Shown here piece after piece: positions 11,301 through 24,887 of a stretch of DNA of 64,000 nt. How positions within the stretch are numbered: the first letter of the stretch is position 1; each line of letters opens with the position of its first letter. Position numbers and translations under genes: made by a program. The notes beneath the pieces were generated by a model. The model was given only the letters and a program-made list of their open reading frames with translations. It ran no database searches and had not been told where the DNA came from. Origin of the DNA: Echinococcus granulosus (Eukaryota; Platyhelminthes; Cestoda; Cyclophyllidea; Taeniidae); the NCBI RefSeq assembly GCF_000524195.1, contig NW_020170387.1, forward strand, positions 347,980 through 411,979, given 5' to 3'.

Positions 11301-13876
11301 GCTGAGCGTCGTTTCCTGAGAAGCCTCTTCTCTTCACTTTTCTACAATAAATAACTCAAATAGAAAAAGTTGACAAATGTGGAAAACGTATATATAGTTA
11401 TAATGCAAATCGCATCATGTTGTCTAAGTCGATGCCAGTGTTACTGTCAAACATTATATTTAGTTATAACAGCGAAAAAGCAAAGTGGTTGATAGTACAA
11501 AAGCTGCATATGAAATAAGGACCAAAGTTGAATCCGATTCTCAAAATGACACTGTATAAAGCTATGGGTAAGCTAGCCACTAAAATGATATCCAGCTTAA
11601 TGCAATATATAAAACACCTGGAGGGTTAATGGCTTATTAATGCTGTACTGAAAAGACATCAAAAGTTCGTTCTCAAAACGGCGGTAAATGACTGACTGAC
11701 GGATCGACTTCACCTGCATGTTATCCGAGAAGACAAAGCATAAACCAACTTAATGCCTGTGGCTCATTACATACATATCAAATCTGTCAAAACGCAGACA
11801 AAACTTGCCTGCTGTCGAATATACTTCAATTGTCGAATGTAGTGTGTGAGGGTATGTTGTTGCTGCCTTAGCTTATCCAGAGCCTCGGATAGTTCCCAAA
11901 CTTCATGAGTTTTCTCAACAGTGCTCGAAGGCGGCAATGCTGAGAGAGTAGGTCTTGCGGATGGATCCGTCATTACCGACACTGAATACTCTGTTGAAGG
12001 TCCCTCTTGTGCAGACAACCTGTGCTGTGCCGATTCTTGCTGCATTGAATTTTGCGGCACCGATTTTGGGGATTCTGGCGACTGGCGAGCCAGCTCGTTT
12101 TCTGATATTCGCGTGTTCACCATTGGCGCCTCCTTTTGGCTAGTATGCCAAGAGTCCGACCTTGAAGCGTTGTCTCTGTCGGATTCCGATGATATTTTTG
12201 GTCGTTCATTGCTGACAAAAGAGTTAGATCGTGGTGAACAGAGATGCGATTGTAATATGGATGATCGGCCACTGCGATAAGGTCGAGGGTGTCTGACAAG
12301 ATAGCTCTGGCGGTGGTAGTCATAAGTTCTATTGCAATCAAAACGGTTCATTCTTTGGTGAGAAGATCGATCCCAGTAAACGTCAGGCGGCTCATTTCCA
12401 GATGAATGAGACGCCGGATAGTAACGGGAGCGACGATAATCAAGTAGAGGGATCTGTGGTAAAGAGCGGGAAGTCACCAATTTACGAAACCGACACGAAA
12501 TGCTACAAGAATATGCAATGGTCAAAGTAGACATGTGTATATGATTTCTATGCAAGTTTGTCATTAACTTCTTGTATTGTCGATTTTCTATTCGAGCCAC
12601 TTAAGTCTAAAAAACGACTTCACAGTACAGCACAAGTGAATATAATAGACCACTATGGATGACACCGCTTAAGAAAATTTAGCACGAAATGTTATTGAAG
12701 CTGTGATTAGGGAACAAACTGTAAAATCACTTTTAACACATTTACCACAAACGAGAACCTTACCTTTGCAACGACAAAAGATCTGTGACATATACTTGGG
12801 AAATGCGAATTGTTCAACCCTTTCTTAAAATGGCAAATATTCCCAACTCACTCTGTAATAGTTTGGTGAAGGAGAACCATCATTTGAATATTGATCATTT
12901 ATTGAATGATGTGACTCCCGTTCGTTTACCGTGGAACGCGGATAGCAGTTTGATTCTCGGTCATCTATATTGGTGTGTGGGACCTCTTCACGAGATAGTG
13001 ATGTTCCTGCCTTTTCAACTGCAACGACATAGCAACAAAAAATGTTAATGAGTAAAACAGTTGGTTTGATTTAGGATAGTATAGCAAAATGAGCTACCGG
13101 ATGTGGAAGGTAGATTTAGACGAACGACTTTAGAAGTAGGGGTGGAGGCCAAGTTTCCTAATAAATCCACTGGCGATGATAATACAAATAATCATATACC
13201 TAGATCTTCGGAGATTCCACTGCCAGATGATGAAACTTGATCCTGAAGGATTACCTCAGGCTGAGTCTTAGACATTGCAAGGGATACAGAGCTTTCTACA
13301 ATGAAAGTATATAGGTAACTGACACCAAGCATGTAGTGGAGATTTATTTAAGAACAATTTGATAATTACTTAAAAATAAGCAGTTACCTCCAATATGTGG
13401 CTCGTTTAACAATCTTTTATGCACCAATTTGTCATTTCTTTGCTGTTTTACTGCCATTTTTCTAAGAAGAGGAAAATGGCAAGACATTAGCAAATGATGA
13501 ACAGAAGCCATACTGGGTATTGGATATTTGCATATATTGGCCAAAATTAGAAGAATGCAGAATTGAACAAACGTGGTCAGTCCACGCCTTGATGTCTCGT
13601 ATCCCACCGATCCCACAAACAGGGCAGAAGTGCGAACTAAGACCATGAGAAATGGTAGGGCATTACATAGGATTTCCTAGGCTACGCTGAACAGCTTCAT
13701 AGCGCTTATGGTGCTTTAAACTCAGCATGTGCTGCACAGAAACCTAGAATAACAAACATTATAGCTAGCCTACGAAGGAGAATTACCATTTCACTGGCAT
13801 ACACGATCTCGCAAATGTCACATTTCCCATAGTTCCTATTCGTTTTTTGAGTATGAGCCTTATCATTATATTTCAT
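8349..13876 (-). CDS. Nuclear protein with two matrin/U1-type zinc fingers and a coiled coil (unrecognised)
   Basis: Hand-built 16-exon model, about 889 aa: 13876..13787, 13743..13667, 13636..13514, 13461..13388, 13295..13200, 13157..13098, 13018..12852, 12453..11809, 11713..11618, 11341..11290, 11021..10716, 10620..10552, 10438..10310, 10104..9952, 9558..9517, 8839..8349. Phase closes at all 15 junctions, which is strong support. One donor is GC (GCAAGT at the end of the 11809 exon). The N-terminus holds two fingers of C-x2-C...H-x5-H type: CDICEIVYASEM continuing to HMLSLKHH, and CPVCGIGGI continuing to HVCSILH. This spacing is typical of matrin/U1-like RNA- or DNA-binding fingers. A Ser/Arg/Tyr-rich disordered region, a predicted coiled coil (WELSEALDKLRQQQHTLTHY), basic patches (RRPRRK, TKRRKV) and a short poly-Ala run follow. 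A nuclear role is inferred. I do not recognise an orthologue. The last exon is uncertain beyond about residue NLF, where the sequence becomes AT-rich. Confidence 0.72.
10316..10333. repeat. Short CAG trinucleotide run inside an exon
   Basis: Six tandem CAG units on the plus strand. On the minus coding strand they read as a poly-Ala tract (SAAAAAVK) at the end of exon 13 of the zinc-finger gene. Such a run may vary in length between individuals. Confidence 0.8.
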
Positions 13877-14927
13877 TTCCGAAAAAGGGGTAAACGAATG
13901 CAAGTAAAAGTTCTGTCTATTCAAAACGCACAAAAACAAACATACAACAAGCAAAATCGCGCCTCAAATATATACCGCCTTTCCGTTTGCAAAATGCGCG
14001 TATTCAATCACAGTCATAATGACACATACAAAGTTAGACGATAGAGCCATGAGTAGGAATTGGTGAAAATGAAAAGTTTATAAGCAAGTTATTTTGCTGA
14101 AAATTATTTTTGTTTTAACATTTTAGTTTTGTTTTAAGCTATGAAAATAGTTTTGTCATTTGCTTGTCATTTTCAGTTTGTAGTCAAAATTATTTCCCTA
14201 ATTTCTTGCCAAATCAGACAAGACTACCTGTATTATACCGTAGATAAGGATTCCATTGAAATTTGCCATCCATTTACCGGAAATCCTGGTGTGGGTCAGA
14301 GTACCGATTCAGTACTCCGAGGTTTGCGGTACCCATGCCCCTCGCAAAAAATAACCTAACTCACCAGAATCACCCACTTCACACCGCCCCCATCTCCTCC
14401 GGGCAAACTCTAGACATCAACACCGAACCCACCCTCCCAACTACCCCTATCATCCAGCACGGGTACCCCTCCAAGGCTAATTGGCCACGGGTGATTCAGT
14501 TTGGAAGCAGAACAAGTCACATTCACACCAGGACCCGCGCACCAAGGAGTCACATAAGATCCTCGTCCCGATTACGAGGTATCAGCAGCCAGACACTGCC
14601 AAAGGTCCACATTCTCTACAGCCGTCACAACGAAAATCTTAGACCACCCCTAAAACAGTGCACAAGCCCTTACATTCAATACCCCAGCACCAGACACCAA
14701 CCTCAATCTCACGTTCGACAAAAATTGGCAAGTGGCAATGCCGACAACCCAACGCTCATATATTCCTAAAGGAACATTCCTTCCTTCAAGTTGGATAAAA
14801 CCGTCAATTTGTCGGTGGAAATTACCACTGTAATGTTGGTAAACACGAAGTAGCAAACAAGAAGGCGCATAAAATGCGAAGCTGAGAAATAAGAATGAGC
14901 CAACCTGACAGTACCTACACAACGTTG
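13877..14927. other. Intergenic; includes a C-rich strand-skewed stretch
   Basis: Lies between the 5' end of the zinc-finger gene and the PSMD2 stop codon. From about 14350 to 14740 the plus strand is strongly C-rich and G-poor, unlike its neighbours, and is open for up to 168 codons in one frame. That protein has no domain and the composition explains the open frame. The part next to 14928 is presumably the PSMD2 3' UTR. No AATAAA was seen on the minus strand close to the stop. Confidence 0.45.
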
Positions 14928-17900
14928 TTAAACCGATGGCTTCTCATAGGAAGGATTCTTCGTTAGAATGACAAAGCCTTCGAGGGGCAAATTCGTTACA
15001 GGCACGTATTCATCTGTTGCCAATTCTGCACGCTCACCGTGGGCGAGGAGGACAGGGGTAGTGTGTGTTTGGAAGCCAGTTATGGTTTTTGGGCGTCCAG
15101 CCTGGCCCACGACGTCCACTGCCTGGCCAACACGAACAGTCACTGTGAGAGGCTTCAAGTTCTTATCAAAAGTCATCAATAAACGAGGCTGAATGGCCGG
15201 AGTCAGGTAAAAGATGAGGTAATCGCTGCGACCCATAAATGTCATCCTCATCTCCAAGCAGGAGACAAGTAAGGTAAGGAGACCAGCTAAGCTGACTGGA
15301 CGGAAGAGGGCGTGATCTGAGTGCCAAGGGGAGAGAGTAAGAGTGCCCTTTCCTAAGTGTGTTAGTCCCTGTGCAAGACGCACCAAAAACAGATTATAAG
15401 GATCACGGCAATGATAACCAGCCAATTGACGAAGCATTGCAGCCAAACGAGCACTATTGGTACCTTAATAAAAAGAAAGCCCATGACATTCTCATAAAAA
15501 ATCAGGATAAAGCCACAAATAATAAACTCGATCACATCAATAAACAACTTTGAAAGTATTACAACCAAATGAAACTAATTACCTAAATGTTTGCATAACC
15601 TACGGCAAAAAACGCTTAAGCATTAAGATACTGGGCTCATTTCTTTTGAAAATTTTGACATACCAGCACCGACAATACCCATCGCCAAAATGGAATTGTA
15701 GCATAACTCGGGATCAGAATCGTGACTAAATTTGCTGAGGGTGTCCAGAACTTTAAGTTGAGGATTCGAGATGTAACAAAGTGCCAACGCCAATGGCACG
15801 ATCCTCTTGATTGGTGTCTCACCAAAGCGGAGCTGAAATTAGTCATATAGTAAGTGAAAAGTAACTAATAACGAAATCTGTTGATACACTTATGTTGAGA
15901 ACCAAAAGTAGCCCCTTTAGTTTTCTTCAAGAGTATTAAGCCAACATGCTCTGTATCATAAAAGAGGCAACATAAAATATTTCCTCTAAAAAGAACTGTT
16001 AGGGTAAAAACTGAGCGACCAAAGTGAGATGAAGTCCACAGTGAGGCAACTCCGAGGCATTACTACCTAAAATGAATCTATGGGGAAAGTGGACATAATC
16101 AGGTTAAAGTTATTAAAAACGTACCAAATGACCAAACATACGAAATGCCATTTCCAGGCCAACTTCTTCACCCATAGCAATTATGGCGACGCCTAGAACA
16201 GCAAGGCCTTGGTGAGCGTGATAGTCGAAACCCTGAGTTGAGGTAGAAGGAACATTCGCGTCATCGTTCGACGAGGCCGCTTGCTCATCCACCTGCATTG
16301 GTTCCTCTGTTGTTGCTTGAGTGCTCTCCGTGGACGGCTTAGTGCCAGTGGAATTTGCGTGACGACGCACTCGGCGATTGCCTGCATTACCTGCGGTCCG
16401 GCGCGAATCCTTTTTGTGATGATGATGGTCCTTAGATTTAGACTTTTCTGCTCCAGCAGAAGTAGATTTAGCCTTGTCTACTTTGTCTGTTTTCTCTTCA
16501 TACTTTTCAGAGAGAATATGTAACAATTTTTGAATCTTTAAAACATTACCACTACCTAAAATAAAGAAGTTGAAGCTATTAGGCATGAGTGGAACCAACA
16601 ATTCCACACTAAATATGAGTGCATATGTACAATGAGAACCATATTATCAATATGAATTGGAGTACCTCTTCCATACAATTCATTGCGGCATGCTTTAATA
16701 TTTAAATGCAAATTGCAGCCAGTAGATATAAAATACACAGTACACCACGTACATGCATAAGCACAGACATCACACATCATGTGTGCCATAGATTTCATCG
16801 GTTCAGTCACAGCTTCCAGTGAAGCCAAAATCACTTCGGCCTCATCTTGTCGTCCCAGGCAAGTAAGAGCCAGACCTAGGGCCATGAATTTACTAAAGGT
16901 GTTGTTCCAATGAGCAGCTGGGCGTTCGAGCATGGTCTGGATGATTGTTGATGTAACGTCTTCGTTCATAGAGCCGACGGCAATCATGCCAGCAGAGAGC
17001 GAAGCCAAACATGCATGTTGAAGGCGACCAGACGAAGAATCGAGAATGGCTGGAACCAAGTGGTTTATGGCTTCCATCTTGTTAGAACCTGCGTAGGCGA
17101 CTCCGAGTCCAATAATAGCAGCTCGAGATAAGACATCAGTCTGGTGTTCCACATAAGAGGAGAGAAGGGCGAGGGCTGGATCGCACTCGTTCTTCACGCC
17201 ACAGTTCACCACACCGCAACCAAGAAGTGCACCTGCTTGAGTGTGGTCATCCACGGCATAAAGATATTTGTCGATTTGAGACAGACCACTGTCCACGTCC
17301 CATAGCATAACCCACCCCAGCGAAGCTACTGCGCTCATTTTCCCTACAAGTAATTAACAGACAGATATCAAAATGCAAGAACATCGGCAATAAAGTTGGC
17401 AGATAAAGGTATCGAAACAGTGGAAAGTTGCCTAGGTCTTTTTGCCGGGATAGCCATGATCCGTCCTTTCCCTCATCCTGTATCAATTTTTCTCTCCCAA
17501 ATCCACAATTGATCAGACCATTAACATAAGAAGCGGCGGTGTTGGTGCGCATAGTGTCAAGCATCGACGACATAGTCAAGCGGGTCGGTTCCAAATGCTG
17601 CTTATAAACATCTTCAGGCAACTATTAAGTAGTGTGAAAAAAGATGATACATCTCACGAGAAGGAAAGGATGTTATACTATAACGTAATACAAAGAAGGC
17701 AAACCACACCTTAGGGTCCATTATATCCAGCTCTCTAGCAAGGGATAAAAAGTGTTCAGATAAGCGGGTATTGCCAAGCATTTCAGCCAAGTCTTCATCT
17801 TCTTCTGCTATAACCTCGTCATACGGCACAATAAATTGGTGCTTTCCAAGCAAATAGGCCAACTGCCGACGTACATCGGTTCCAGTCGCACCGTATTTTG

Positions 17901-18851
17901 ATGTTGGAAGGGAAGCAGCCTCATTGAAGATCGACCGAGCTAATGATTCGTCATTTAAACGCAGAGCGTAACGTAGGGCGTTGCCAAGGTCCTTATACTT
18001 TCTGTAAATATTCTCAGCACAGCGAAGAACCTAGGAATTGCTCAAGACTTAGCACTCGTACCTTAACGTTGTCAGGATCAGGAATGTAAGCAGTGCAACT
18101 AATGAGATAAAGACACACACGTTGAAAATTCAATTCAGTGGTGTAATTTTCCAAAAAGTCCAGATTTTCAATCTCCATGCAAAGGTCAATAGCTTCGGAT
18201 TCAGCATTATGCTCCATCAAGTAAGGAATTATTTTTCCCGCAAGCTCAAGGTATTCCTTTTGCTTCATGCTTTTTTCCGGAACCCCTTTCCCCGAACTAG
18301 AGACTTCTGTTTCGTCCCAAACTTCCGCAATCTGTTTGGTAAGAAGGCGAACATACTCGTGACCCCAAACACCGATATCATCTTTTTTACTGAGCAACCG
18401 ATACTTCAAAGTGTCAGTTTTGTAGTCCGGATTATCATACGTTATCATCCCCACCACAGAAACAACTTCAGCACAAAGAGCCTAAGAACTATTCAGTAGA
18501 TGCACTTACGTTACCTTAATCTTAGGGTCTTGAATATTTTCATAAATGTTTTTAATTCGGGCATATTGGGGACGTAGGAACTTCAAGGGCTTGGGGACAG
18601 ATGTCATAGACGTCGTTGATGATTTGATTAGGTTCTTAAGACTCTCTAGTGCAGTCTCGTATAAATAAACATTGGGCTCCTCGAGACGTTGTAAGAGCAT
18701 ATACAATTCATCTCGAAGCTGCCTATCTTCATCGCTCTGCGAAAAATGACTGAAGGCGAAAACTGACCAAATCATCATCCGAATTATCCTTGGTCTTATT
18801 AAGGAGACTGTCGGCATCCTTAGGATGATTCGATGCTACTTCGGCAGCCAT
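14928..18851 (-). CDS. PSMD2: 26S proteasome non-ATPase regulatory subunit 2 (RPN1)
   Basis: Nine exons: 18851..18768, 18736..18515, 18481..18062, 18030..17710, 17621..17432, 17343..16753, 16555..16125, 15832..15664 and 15463..14928, about 987 aa (human 908). Every junction closes in phase and the whole protein aligns with RPN1 of the 19S base. RPN1 is the scaffold that docks ubiquitin receptors, UBL shuttle factors and Ubp6. Landmarks are [19 protein letters not shown] near the N-terminus, the proteasome/cyclosome repeats ([43 protein letters not shown]) and the C-terminal [21 protein letters not shown]. The start ATGGCTGCC is followed by an acidic linker as in orthologues. The loop that is Lys/Asp-rich in human carries about 65 extra residues (residues ~625-725). 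The intron 17344..17431 needs a GC donor. Introns 18031..18061 and 18737..18767 are only 31 nt. Confidence 0.96.
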
Positions 18852-19643
18852 CGCCCCAATTACTAATGTGCAGCCTTTGGAAAACGCAGAACAGTGGATG
18901 CGCAATCAAACAAATGTTTTTTTTTAAACTCTTTTTTAAGGTTATTATTAGTAGGTTGTTACCGTCTGATAGCCTAACTGTTTACAATCAAAATCTGGTT
19001 ACTTTGTTGTATTGGCACTAAAAATTGAACTAGCAGGGAACTTTGCGCCAGTAACTGCTTTTCACTTGAATTATCAGAGTTAAAACAAAGACATGTGCAG
19101 TCTTGTCCATCCCCAATTTTATGATTTGAGCTGAGGCCGGTAATCAAAATAGCGAATAGCGCCTGCTGCTGTGTATTTGATGCGGAGGTGCAGAAAAGCA
19201 AAACCAATTAAGCAGCTTTTTCGTGATGCTGGGCATTACTTCATTACTTTCTATAAAATTAAATGTTTATGGAACACATAAAAAGTACTGAGCAACCCTA
19301 ACTAGAAAGTATTAGAGGGAATCCAGTCCTCTAACTTTGTAATCATGCATTTTACTCGTGAAGCATAGGTTTTCACACTGATGTTATAATAGCCTTGTCT
19401 TGAGTTGGAATTTTCAATTTATGGTTTTATTGGCTATCGCCTCTATTGTATGGTTTAGTTTGTTTTTTTTTGCGTCTTTTACTTGTTGACACTGCTTGAC
19501 ATGTTTGGTGTAGCGCTTCCTACACCCTTTTTAGAGGTAGCATCTTTTTCATCTCAGCTCTGTCGATTTTGCATTATTAAGTACCCGTGTTTTCAGACAA
19601 CTGGTTTGATCTAGTGTGCTTTTTTCTCACCCAGTATATTATT
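18852..19643. promoter_or_regulatory. Divergent intergenic region between PSMD2 and WDR33
   Basis: PSMD2 (-) and WDR33 (+) start codons face away from each other across about 0.79 kb. The region must hold both promoters and 5' UTRs and may act bidirectionally. No TATA box at a convincing place was seen. A T-rich tract ending in CCCAG just before the WDR33 ATG (about 19617-19633) could be an acceptor for a 5'-UTR intron or for trans-splicing. Function is inferred from arrangement only. Confidence 0.45.
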
Positions 19644-23009
<3,366 letters not shown>

Positions 23010-23865
23010 CCACCATTGCATTGTGTGCATTTTTTAAACGCCCATGTATGATATTCCGGTCATAAATGCTATGCATGACGCGCGTTCATTTCTTCACTTC
23101 ACTAATCAAACGAGTGTCATGGTATCAAACGGTGGTCCATCGGTGCTTGGATTTCGAAGTTCGTAGAAAAGGCGCACAAGTTTCAGCGTGTCTGCTTTTT
23201 CGAGTGATACGTCTGTACCCGTAACGGGTGCATTAGTGGTGAGATTTTGGGAATCTGAAATTGAAAAGACACCGGGATTGGATGGCGGAGGAGGTCCACG
23301 GGGAAGTCCTCGAATGATAAGTACAGTGTATCGTAGAATGTGGCTTTTGCCGAAATGGAATTACGTCGGAAGCAGTGAGACCAAGTAGGGTGCGGGTTAA
23401 GATACATGAGGAGCAAGAGGGGTGACAGAACTGCGTAATATTATAAAGGTGTAGTGGTCTGACTTTTGGTGATTTCTAGCGGTTACAGAGTGGCGGGAAA
23501 AGACAAAACCAAGTAACTTGGGGAAGAGCGTGCTACTTGAGGCAGAAAAGATGACGCCTAAGAAAGCAATTAATAAAATTCAGCCGCGTAGCAGCACTGG
23601 AAATGCATTAATAACACTTCTTCGCCCTTAACTACAATGTCAATTCCCAGAGAAATAGTTTAATGAAATATAAAACCTGTCAGGATGTATTCCTATTGCT
23701 AAAATTGTATTTAACTGGGATAGTACCACATAGAGAAGTAGTGAGGTGCATTTTAAGATAGTCGTCTGACAGAAAAGACGAGCGAAATAAGTCTAACAAA
23801 ACCATGAGGCCAGGTTTGGCCATAAAAGATTGTCAAGACAGATCGCATAAACTTACATAAGTATA
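23010..23865. other. Convergent intergenic region downstream of WDR33
   Basis: WDR33 3' flank meeting the 3' end of a minus-strand gene at 23866. A minus-strand frame at 23183..23416 (77 codons) ends near a GTACAG and could be an exon, but no domain or phase partner was found. No canonical AATAAA close to the WDR33 stop was seen. Confidence 0.4.
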
Positions 23866-24887
23866 TCACTTTTGGGAAAGCCCCCGTCTGAATTCTTCTG
23901 CTACTCGCTTTATAAAGTCAGAGAAGTTGGATGATAGTCGCTGTGTTTCTTCCATCTCTTTGATAGCTAATGCAAATAAAATTTGGAATGGAACAGACCT
24001 CTCAGTTTCGATGAATTAAGCAATTTGACCAATGACCTCGCAGCTCTCCGAACAAGCGGATGTCTGGATAACTCTGGCACAACCTTGTCCTCGATGGCAG
24101 GTAAATTCAGCATAACTCTAAAGGTGAAAGGAACATAATTTTATACCGTAAGATATTGCGCCACATAATTCAATGAACACATCTGATCATTCGTGGGCTA
24201 AATTTGCCCAAGAATATCGCAACTCCACCCGTCTTTGATTAGTTGGTTTCTTAAGGTCACGTAATTTTGGTGTAAAACCTCAACAGGCAAAGTAAAAGAC
24301 TTGATATTGAAAAATAGGTGCCTATACTTTCCTGATAAAGGATAGAACTTGTTGAGCCGATTATAGCTGAGGCCATCCGTCGAGCTGATTTGCCATTTTA
24401 ATTGAAAATTACTACAAGTAAGTGGGCGCCTAACTTTACATATTTTTGTACAGGAAATAGTTAAAAGGAGTAACTAATTGTTTCTCCACTTGCCCTACAA
24501 CCACACTTGTTTTCTCAGCCTTCCTGAGTAATATGGACTCATACTTGTACTAATTGGTGGTTTAAAACGCCTTCAAAGAAGATTTGTTCCGCTGCAATAC
24601 TTTCGTGGTGGATCACGTATTTATTATAATCATCCTTAAACAGTACAGTTTTGGTACTATTTGAGCCTTCGGTGAAGAAAAGTCCAACTTTATTGGCGCT
24701 AAAACTAAACATTTCCGGACTTTCTTTGAGCGACCAACTCTATTCGACGAAATGCGGATAATAGTTACTAAAGAAGTATGTTCGATGACACAATAAAAAG
24801 GATGGCTTTGCAAAATAGGAATTCTAGTTAGCTTGCTAATGGTTAAATTTCTTGTCCCGGATGTTGAGGTGCCTTTAATATCTCCAT
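23866..24887 (-). CDS. 3' part of an unrecognised multi-exon gene
   Basis: Six phase-consistent exons: 24887..24769, 24739..24545, 24494..24475, 24411..24208, 24117..23999 and 23966..23866 (stop). The product is about 252 aa, with the 5' end missing. Segments read coherently through short AT-rich introns: FYCVIEHTSL, NKYVIHHESIAAEQIFFEGV, GKWRNNYNFQLKWQISSTDG, LHQNYVTLRNQLIKDGWSCD, LPAIEDKVVPELSRHPLVRR and FSDFIKRVAEEFRRGLSQK. Two oddities are a 20-nt micro-exon (24475..24494) and an apparent GC donor after the 24208 exon, where a TAG follows at once in the unspliced frame. The 29-nt intron 24740..24768 is among the shortest here. I recognise no family. The C-terminal half is helical and charged in appearance. 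Upstream exons probably exist (candidates near 25052..25106 and 25465..25926), but phases could not be joined. Confidence 0.5.

Noticed and set aside
11921..12280. 119-codon plus-strand frame
   Set aside because: Antisense of the Ser-rich exon 8 of the matrin-finger gene; open because of codon bias on the other strand.
12785..13048. 87-codon plus-strand frame
   Set aside because: Covers minus-strand exon 12852..13018, which is supported by phase at both ends.
14263..14769. 168-codon plus-strand frame
   Set aside because: Created by C-rich composition, no domain and no splice partner.
4875..18851. HAT1, matrin-finger gene and PSMD2 as one operon
   Set aside because: Same strand, but gaps of about 0.8 and 1.05 kb are large compared with trans-spliced flatworm operons.
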